Below are positions 53,751 through 64,000 of a stretch of DNA of 64,000 bases, piece by piece. Source of the stretch: Littorina saxatilis (taxonomy: Eukaryota; Mollusca; Gastropoda; Littorinimorpha; Littorinidae); NCBI RefSeq assembly GCF_037325665.1, contig NC_090253.1, positions 22,378,639 through 22,442,638 of the forward strand, given 5' to 3'. Both the position numbers and the translations under genes were made by a program. The notes under the pieces are model-generated. The model saw only the letters and a list, made by a program, of their open reading frames with translations. It ran no database searches and was not told the origin of the DNA. The first letter of the stretch is position 1, and every line of letters starts with the position of its first letter.

Positions 53751-54240
53751 GTTGCTCAACTTGTTCAGTGATTGACTGAAACTTTTAGTTACTCACGTTG
53801 TCCACTGTGAATTTGAAAATGAAAATGGCCCGAAACTCTAAAACAGGACGTAGTAACCTAGATCCAACTTAGCTTCCGTCGGAAACTCCGTTTGATGACA
53901 CAAGCCGGATGGCCGTCACATTTGGCTAAGTGGAAGATGATGAGGCTGTCGCGCTTGTTATTGTCGTCTGCCACTGTCAAAAACTTCCGCGTTCTTATCA
54001 AGGGACGCTACTCTGGCTCAAGAAAAGGGGTGTGCCTTAGAAGAGGTTGTTGTGACCCATCTCGTCATCGGCGCTTTTCCGGAAATGACCTGCGCTTTGT
54101 TGGAATTCCAACAATGGCCGCCATTGTAGGAATTCCAACTTTGCGCTACGCGATTCTAGAAATGTACCGCGCGCATAGTGAGAATTCTGCTCTTTCTTAG
54201 AATGCGATGTAAAATGATACAAGTCATGATGACCCATGAT
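53751..54240 (-). promoter_or_regulatory. Upstream region of SWAP70 with a 39-bp palindrome
   Basis: About 350 bp upstream of the ATG, 54100-54138 is a near-perfect inverted repeat (ttggaattcc ... ggaattccaa) centred on aatggccgccatt, with YY1-like ATGGC cores on both strands. A palindromic ETS-like ttccggaa lies at 54077-54084. A promoter role is inference; no TATA box was identified. A 102-aa plus-strand ORF across this region is not recognised as a protein. Confidence 0.3.
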
Positions 54241-56250
54241 GATCCTTGTGTTTTAAATTGGTCTATGCTTAGTCTTGAAAAAGCAGATGCATTGTATAAC
54301 GCACCAAACCAACCGAATTACAAAAAGCAAAAACACTTTTGATAACTTCGGCGGGCGGTAACAACACAGTTCAACGACCCATCCCACTCAACCAAAACGC
54401 ACCAATTTTACGGAATTTTTAACGTTTCAGATCTTACATTTTACAACAACAAAAACACAACAAGAGTGTTCCGATATAACTTTTCACTGGTAACTATCGA
54501 TTGTAATAATTTTTTACTCAGTCTTAACTGATTATATATTAAACTCACACATTCTCTCTGGGCTGCAGAGACAGCATTATGCTCTTGTCACTGCATGGTA
54601 ATCTAGGCTCTTGAAACGTAATGTGCAAGTCTGTGCGCTATATTGATGTGATTGATTGTTGCAAAATGTTGATTCAAATTAAAGACGATTTCAGCCTGTT
54701 GTAACAAACTAACACTCTACTCTGAGGAAAAAAATCATTGTGTTCAAAATAGATCGAGACAGCAGCAACTAGCTAGCTGCATGCGCTGAGTGACGTGTCA
54801 ATGAGAGAATTGTTACACAGTGTACCCCCACACCCCCAATTCAAGACTTCCCCTGTATAAGACCTTGCTTTTTCATATACCTTATTCATGACCTGTGAAA
54901 AGGGTATACTTTTTTGTGCCAGTCGAAGGGTTGCCATTTCTAGAACGAGGCAGCTCGTTTCCGGAAATGCGGCGCTTTGTTGGAAATCAAATGAGGTTTC
55001 GGGAAATCCCGATTATTCTAACTCTGCCCCGGATTCTTACTTTGCGCCCAACAGAGGTCAACATAGTTCGGAGCTTTTTCCCTTGAATTGAAACGACTAA
55101 TCAGAATGGAAAATCTCAAACTGGTTTTAGGAACTGAGTTTGGAAAATGCATTGCGCTGTCGTCTGCTGCGAAGTGTTGACCTCTGCAACTACTAGGCTT
55201 CTTTTGTCTGACTTTTAGAGTGTTTAGGGTAGAACAGATGCACTTGGCTACATATTCTTTTTATCCCCGAGTACGCTAGTACTAGGGCTCAGCAGACTTT
55301 AATTGTCTGTGTGTGTGTGTGTGTCTGTCTGTCTGTCTGTCTCGACTTAACAGCTTATTGCTGGGAAACTACTGGGCGCAGCTCGTTCAAAAGTTGATAC
55401 ACTAACTTGATAATAGGTCCGATTGATCGTATTAAAACTTCATAATGTTACCTGGGACCTAAATGCGAAATAAACCACAAAAACGACTTGGCGGTGGGAG
55501 GAATTCAGACGGAGCAACAGCCAGCCATTGAGCTGATAGAACAGCCGAACGCGTCACACAGTGACGAGAAATATAGCATGCGAGACGATTTGCCAGGCTT
55601 TGCGCGTTTTGTGTTTGAATAATTTGATTTTTTGTGTACCCCATTTTCTACTAAGCGTTGGTTGCTCGGTCGCGACTGCGGTGGTTTAGAGGTCGCGATT
55701 TTGTGTTTTGATTCTATTCATATTAATTTGTATTTTTTCTTATGGTTTCCTTTGTTTACATATGTTTCAGTCTTTTACCTTCACTTTACATTAAAGAATT
55801 TGGTAAAACTACCTGGGGCGTGATAAATGCAAGAATCCGCGAGCCAGGACAGTAAAAGAACTTCGTGGGCCACCAGTTCACCAGTTATGAAGAGGGTCGG
55901 CAGTAAATTTTTCACTGTGATCAAATAAAAGAGAAAGGCCAGTCACCACGCACATCCTCGGCTCGCATGCAATGTAGTTATATAGCAAAGGGAATGCCTG
56001 TAATTCACACAGAGCAATCACTTGGTCTTAAACGTGCACAAGACAAAAACTTTCAAACTGGGGGAGCGAGCCAGTCTGAAGAGTACTCGGGTCCAGCGTG
56101 AGCGATTTTTATTATCACACACTTTGTGTACTTTCTTATCTCTGTGTTTGTGTTTGCGTCAGTGTGCATAAAGTATGCAACTATGCAGTGTGTGCCTGTG
56201 ACTGTGTGTGTGCATGTGCCCATACACACCTATTTTTATGTAGTGTGAGA
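54241..56250. other. Intergenic block with no gene seen
   Basis: It contains a partial TACAGTGGAACC-like MITE at 54818-54900, a second ttccggaaatg..gcgctttgttggaa block at 54955-54990, and a TG/TCTG tract at 55309-55340. Otherwise it is featureless. Confidence 0.4.
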
Positions 56251-56422
56251 ACATTTATTATGCTGTTTTTTTAACTTTGTGTGTCTGTCTGTGTGTCTGT
56301 CTGCATCTCCTAATATTGAAACTGACATGTACATATGTGTGTGCCCACACATGCGTACATTTCAGTTTCAATATAAGTAAATGTGTGTGCGTGTGCCGTG
56401 TACGTGCAGGCATGCATATTCT

Positions 56423-56429
<7 letters not shown>

Positions 56430-56519
<90 letters not shown>

Positions 56520-56520
56520 G
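56430..56520. repeat. AT / TG / GA compound microsatellite
   Basis: (TA)n, (TG)n then (GA)n in sequence, just beyond the possible 3' end of the right-hand gene. Confidence 0.95.
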
Positions 56521-56578
56521 ATGAACACAAGCACATTCAAAACAGAAAAAGGACACAAACTTAAAGAAATAGGTTCCC

Positions 56579-56584
56579 TTTATT
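56579..56584 (-). terminator. Candidate polyadenylation signal AATAAA of the right-hand gene
   Basis: AATAAA on the minus strand, about 4.2 kb past the stop codon at 60831. The interval has no other gene-like content. Other AATAAA copies exist nearer, so use of this one is uncertain. Confidence 0.25.
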
Positions 56585-57444
56585 ACTAGTGTTGTACCTT
56601 CACTCCTTGCATGTTAAGGCATACTCCAAACAGTATTATTTTTCAAAGTAAAAAAAAGACGAAAAAACTTGACAATTTCACTTATTAACATTACCATTAA
56701 TTTAAGAATTTGGCTACTAATTTCAATGAAAACATACTTACATAAACATATAAAATGCACACATTACAAATTTGAATTTGATAAACAGAGCCAGTGCATT
56801 TTATTATTTATAGCATTCAGAGAAGCTGATCAATTAATCATTTGGAAATGGCACAATTTTTGTTATAATTAATTTTGCCACTGATTCTGTTCCCAAAATC
56901 TTATCTGCAACATACAAGTACAGAGACAAAAACTATAAATAAACAAACAAAAACAAGCCTTTTCACAGTCCTTTACTTGAGAAATGCACTATACCTTCCA
57001 TTGTTAACAATTTAACACAGTTGGTCCAATGGCAGGTGCTCTGTGTACAAAATGCCAATAACATTGTTTTACACGCCACTGAAGTGTCATTAACTCTGCC
57101 TTATTTTCCTTGCCCCATACTTCAAACTTCTTCCTAGCGTTATCTCTGCTTTCCCAGTTGAAGCTACTAAAAATTTTAAAAAGTGCCATGAAATGACACT
57201 GGGATTTAAAATTACATGTATGTACACAATCCTTGCTCTGGAAACCAGTAACAACCAGACAAAACCATTAGTTCATCTTTCTCAAGTTACATCAAACCAA
57301 GCACAGCATCATGCACTAACTAACTTCTGGGTTACCAACTCCTTTCCACTCTTTCACTAAACAATCCAAAAACATATCATAGAGACAATGAATCAGAGTC
57401 CCACTGATCCACAATACAGTAAGCCGTCAATAGAACACAAGTTT

Positions 57445-57811
57445 CTTTCTTTCTTTATTTGGTGTTTAACGTCGTTTTCAACCACGAAGGTTATATTGCG
57501 ACGGGGAAAGGGGGGAGATGGGATAGAGCCACTTGTCAATTGTTTCTTGTTCACAAAAGCACTAATCAAAAATTTGCTCCAGGGGCTTACAACGTAGTAC
57601 AATGTATTACCTTACTGGGAGAATGCAAGTTTCCAGTACAAAGGACTTTACATTTCTTACATACTGCTTGACTAAAATCTTTACAAAAATTGACTATATT
57701 CTATACAAGAAACACTTAACAAGGGTAAAAAGAGAAACAGAATCCGTTAGTCGCCTCTTACGACATGCTGGGGAGCATCAGGTAAATTCTTCCCCCTAAC
57801 CCGCGGGGGGT
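57445..57811 (-). mobile_element. SINE with gacgttaaacaccaaataaa tail, complete
   Basis: A 12-bp duplication, gaacacaagttt, flanks it exactly (57433-57444; 57812-57823). On the minus strand it begins ccccccgcgggttaggggga and ends in gacgttaaacaccaaataaa(gaaa)n. It defines the full length of this SINE family as 367 bp. It probably lies in the 3' UTR of the right-hand gene, in the same orientation. Confidence 0.9.
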
Positions 57812-57885
57812 GAACACAAGTTTAATGACAGATGAGACCTTGACATTCAGATTCACTGTATTTACATTAGACATATTGCACTACA

Positions 57886-58060
57886 GCGGTACGTACTAGT
57901 GGCAAATAGACACCTTTTTGAACCATCCAAAGTGTCCCTACATTGTAGATGGCTTTTCATGGGAGGGATTTTATGGGTTACATATCAAAATCAGAGGGGA
58001 CAACACTAAGTGTCCTTTATTGAGAGGTGTCCTCTCATTCCAGGGGCCTGACATTACCAG
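57886..58060. mobile_element. MITE, TACAGTGGTACCTG family, degraded
   Basis: Left cagcggtacgtactagtggc, then gtgtccctacattgtagatg and gaggtgtcctctcattcc. Confidence 0.6.
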
Positions 58061-58611
58061 ACCATTATAAAAAAACACTTTAAAAAAGCATAGTGCTTAT
58101 GATAATGATATCAATCCTGGGAGTTTTCTTTATTTTCACAAAATCCTGTGGGGGAAAATTAATGACAAATCAAGCAAGCAAACCTTTTCTGGTAAATTCA
58201 TAAAATTACAATCAAAGAATATTTTCTCCAAAATCCATGACAATTAACAAACAAAGAAATATATTCTGCAAAATCAATGTAAAACTAAGAAAAACAAGCC
58301 TTTTCACTGTCCTATGCTTGAGAAATGCACTATACCTTCCACTGTTAACAATGTAAGCTAGAACATTCAAGGAGCATTTTCAAAAACAAAACAAACATAA
58401 CAATCAAGAAGTATTTCAATGTTCTGCAACAATGACTGACCGCAAATGGCGAAGTCTTCACAAGAAAAAGTCCTGTGAAATCTTTACTCTCTTTTCAGAA
58501 GTCATAGCTGTGACCCTAAAGAGGACAAACAGCAATCTACCATACACATATTCTATGACCTGCTTCTATTTCTTGAAGCAACAAAAATGTCTTGTATTTG
58601 AACTGCAGTCC

Positions 58612-58990
58612 AGACGGGCGCTGTGGCGGGGTGGCAAGACGTCAGCCTCTAAATTGGAAGGTCGTAAGTTCGAATCCCGGCTGCGGCCGCCTGGTGGGTT
58701 AAGTGTGGAGATTTTTCCGATCTCCCAGGTCAACTTATGTGCAGACCTGCTAGTGGTTTATCCCCCTTCGTGTGCACACGCAAGCACAAGACCAAGTGCG
58801 CACGGAAAAGATCCTGTAATCCATGTCAGAGTTCGGTGGGTTATAGAAACACGAAAATACCCAGCATGCTTCCTCCGAAAGCGGCGTATGGCTGCCTAAA
58901 TGGCGGGGTAAAAAACGGTCATACACGTAAAAATCCACTCGTGCAAAAACACGAGTGTACGGGGGAGTTTCAGCCTCGAACGCAGAAGAA
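58612..58990 (+). mobile_element. tRNA-derived SINE, complete, tggtgggttaag subfamily
   Basis: A 12-bp duplication, gaactgcagtcc, flanks it (58600-58611; 58991-59002). The head has gtggcaagacgtcagcctct and a B box gttcgaatcccg. The 3' end has acacgagtgtacgggggagt and (gaa)n. It is the reference full-length copy for this subfamily in the window. Confidence 0.9.
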
Positions 58991-59321
58991 GAACTGCAGT
59001 CCCAAATTCACCTCCGACAGGACTTTATCAGGTTATAGCCCTTTGTACACCAACAAAACGTACATGCATTAAAAGAGACTGGTCTTTTTATGACTTGTTG
59101 AAGCTGCTGTGTCCGTTATTTTTAACAAAAAAGTGAAGTCTATGACCCAGACATTCTTTTTTTCAATAGATAACTGCCAAAAATTGTGTTTAGCTGATAG
59201 CATGTGAAGAGCATATCCCCAATGATGGTTCTTCTGGTGTTAAACGCATGTCTTGATAGTAGGTAAAAACATGAATGATATCACTCAAGACCTTGAGCAT
59301 TTACTTTCCTATTTTTACATA

Positions 59322-59487
59322 CAGTGGTACCTGCCATGCGAGGCACCTCTGATGAGTGGACACCTCTCATGAAAGGATCCCTTCGTCTATCATCTTGACC
59401 AAAATAGACCTGTTATGACAGGCCACCTGCAATGTAAGGGCACTTTTAAACGGTCCCAAGGGTGTCCTTTCATCGCAGGTACCTCTG
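59322..59487. mobile_element. MITE, TACAGTGGTACCTG family
   Basis: TA-flanked. cagtggtacctgccatgcga at the left; catcgcaggtacctctg at the right. Confidence 0.8.
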
Positions 59488-59511
59488 TACTAAATTCAAA
59501 CAGGGATATAC

Positions 59512-59667
59512 TTTCTTTCTTTATTTGGTGTTTAACGTCGTTTTCAACCACGAAGGGTTATATCGCGACGGGGCAAGGGGGGGGATGGGATAGAGCCACT
59601 TGTTAATTGTTTCTTGTTCACAAAAGCACTAATCAAAAAATTGCTCCAGGGGCTTGCAACGTAGCAT
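59512..59667 (-). mobile_element. SINE (gacgttaaacacc tail), 5'-truncated
   Basis: It is flanked by ggatatac (59504-59511; 59668-59675). Only the 3' ~155 bp of the 367-bp family is present, as expected from incomplete reverse transcription. Confidence 0.85.
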
Positions 59668-60066
59668 GGATATACACATGTAATTCATAGTAAATGTCAT
59701 CAGGGATGTATTCTTCACATACAATGCTCATACAGTACTACAATGCTACTGATTCGTCATGAGTATGTATCTCAAGATCAAGTCAACATAACATTATTTA
59801 CTGGTACATGGACACCTCTTGAGCATGACAATAAATTATGATAAAATATAGAGATTTGTATGTCTTTGTACAAACACTTCCCAAAGTCATGAACACCTTA
59901 CATTTGCATTACTGAGTTGTTCACACAAAAGGAAGAACTTAAGCTCCTGTTTGTATATTATGTACAAACAAAATGAAGAAAAACAAATTGTAGTTGGCAC
60001 CTAAAATGTAATATATACATCAAAATGCACAGTGCAACAAAATAGTCATAAACTGCCATCTACTCT

Positions 60067-60068
60067 TT

Positions 60069-60128
<60 letters not shown>
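60067..60128. repeat. CA microsatellite
   Basis: (CA)n with one cg interruption. Confidence 0.95.
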
Positions 60129-60131
<3 letters not shown>

Positions 60132-60216
60132 TTCTCTTCCTCATACACACACACGATCAATTAATTATGGATCACAGATTAACACATAATGATAAATATC
60201 AAGCCCATTGCATGGA

Positions 60217-60390
60217 CAGTGGAACCCCCCTTTTAAGACCCCCAATTTAAGACTTCCTCCCTTTTAAGACCCTGTTTTCTCAGACTTTCTTTTCATAACC
60301 TCTGTAAATTTACCCCCATTTTAAGACTCCCTCCTTTTTAAGACCTAATTTTCTCAGATTTTTGGAGGTCTTAAAAGGGGGGTTACACTG
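60217..60390. mobile_element. TACAGTGGAACC MITE, well preserved
   Basis: cagtggaacccccctttta at the left and taaaaggggggttacactg at the right. The 174-bp length gives the basic size of this family. Confidence 0.85.
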
Positions 60391-60830
60391 TACTGTAATT
60401 GATAGAAACAGGGACAAATAACACGACAAACAACAACAAAGTCACAAACAGCAGAAAAACAGCCATCATATTACTGACATTTCATTGCTTTTATTGTTAA
60501 GAAAACAGGAATATCTTTCTGTACATCATTTCTGACAAATCTAGGGTGAGTTAAAAAATAAAAATTTACAAACCAGCAATGATATTCGTATCGAAATGTG
60601 TTGACAAATGAAAAGAAGAAAATATAAAAATGTATCGTGACAAAAAATTCAGAATTTCTTATGAGCAATATGATCAACAACACATGAACAATGCACACAC
60701 ACAGAATTTTAGAAGAACAAAATCCAGTATAAGACGACAATGTAAAACAAACAACAACAAAAATACACATGAAACTGTCACAGCATTTGATACACACATA
60801 GCAGAAAACCTACTTTCAACTACTGTAGCT

Positions 60831-64000
<3,170 letters not shown>

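Noticed and set aside
53892-54200. 102-residue plus-strand ORF head-to-head with SWAP70
   Set aside because: It crosses the palindrome and the repeated ETS-like block, and the residues look like translated regulatory DNA. No family is recognised.
60471-60797. 108-residue minus-strand ORF as a further exon of the right-hand gene
   Set aside because: It is hydrophobic and Cys/Phe-rich, from AT-rich UTR-like DNA. The phase-consistent frame of the gene stops at 60831.

Overview
The window looks like animal nuclear DNA, most likely from a mollusc and probably a marine gastropod. The reasons are the widely spaced short exons with GT-AG introns, very dense CA/TG/GA/TC microsatellites, tRNA-headed SINEs with gacgttaaa-type tails, and many small TIR elements. 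Nothing in it is bacterial or viral. The species assignment is inference.

Three split host genes, all on the minus strand, can be supported. (1) At 10680-13230 are two exons of a YIL108W-like putative zinc metallopeptidase. The frame is continuous across the intron. The downstream exons, including the expected HExxH exon, were not found and probably lie beyond the left edge. (2) At 35614-53750 is a complete SWAP70/DEF6-type protein of ten coding exons and about 676 residues. It has an N-terminal EF-hand-like region, a PH domain, a long coiled coil and a tail containing a 40-residue tandem repeat. All nine splice junctions keep phase. (3) At 60831-64000+ are the last three coding exons of an unidentified gene with a low-complexity, Arg/Asn/Ser-rich C-terminus. 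It is followed by what may be a 4.2-kb 3' UTR. Weaker candidates are a signal-peptide ORF at 332-832 and a possible divergent promoter near 25.7-25.94 kb.

Layout: 0-10 kb is mostly intergenic, with two copies of an ~870-bp repeat, one complete SINE and a large imperfect inverted repeat. 10.6-13.2 kb is the metallopeptidase. 13.3-25.7 kb has no convincing gene; it holds a degenerate ~1-kb array (15.4-18.3 kb) and a 67/68-bp minisatellite (19.9-20.5 kb). 26.1-28.7 kb is a head-to-tail trio of the ~870-bp repeat. 29.3-35.6 kb is AT-rich and fairly repeat-poor, possibly a long SWAP70 3' UTR. 35.6-53.8 kb is SWAP70, with introns full of MITEs, SINEs and DNA-transposon remnants. 54-56.5 kb is upstream or intergenic DNA. 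56.6-64 kb is the third gene.

The most interesting signals are two. First, a seven-copy repeat family has the architecture of non-autonomous Helentrons (HINE/DINE-1 type). Second, repeats and tandem duplications repeatedly abut splice sites: a Helentron-like copy 10 bp inside the SWAP70 exon 2 donor, another 22 bp from an acceptor of the third gene, a MITE whose TA target is the donor of SWAP70 exon 8, a tandem triplication carrying copies of the exon 6 donor, and a coding tandem repeat that carries a second in-frame acceptor. No CRISPR, operon or phage-like system is present. All exon calls come from reading frame, splice signals and recalled family similarity; no database search was possible.
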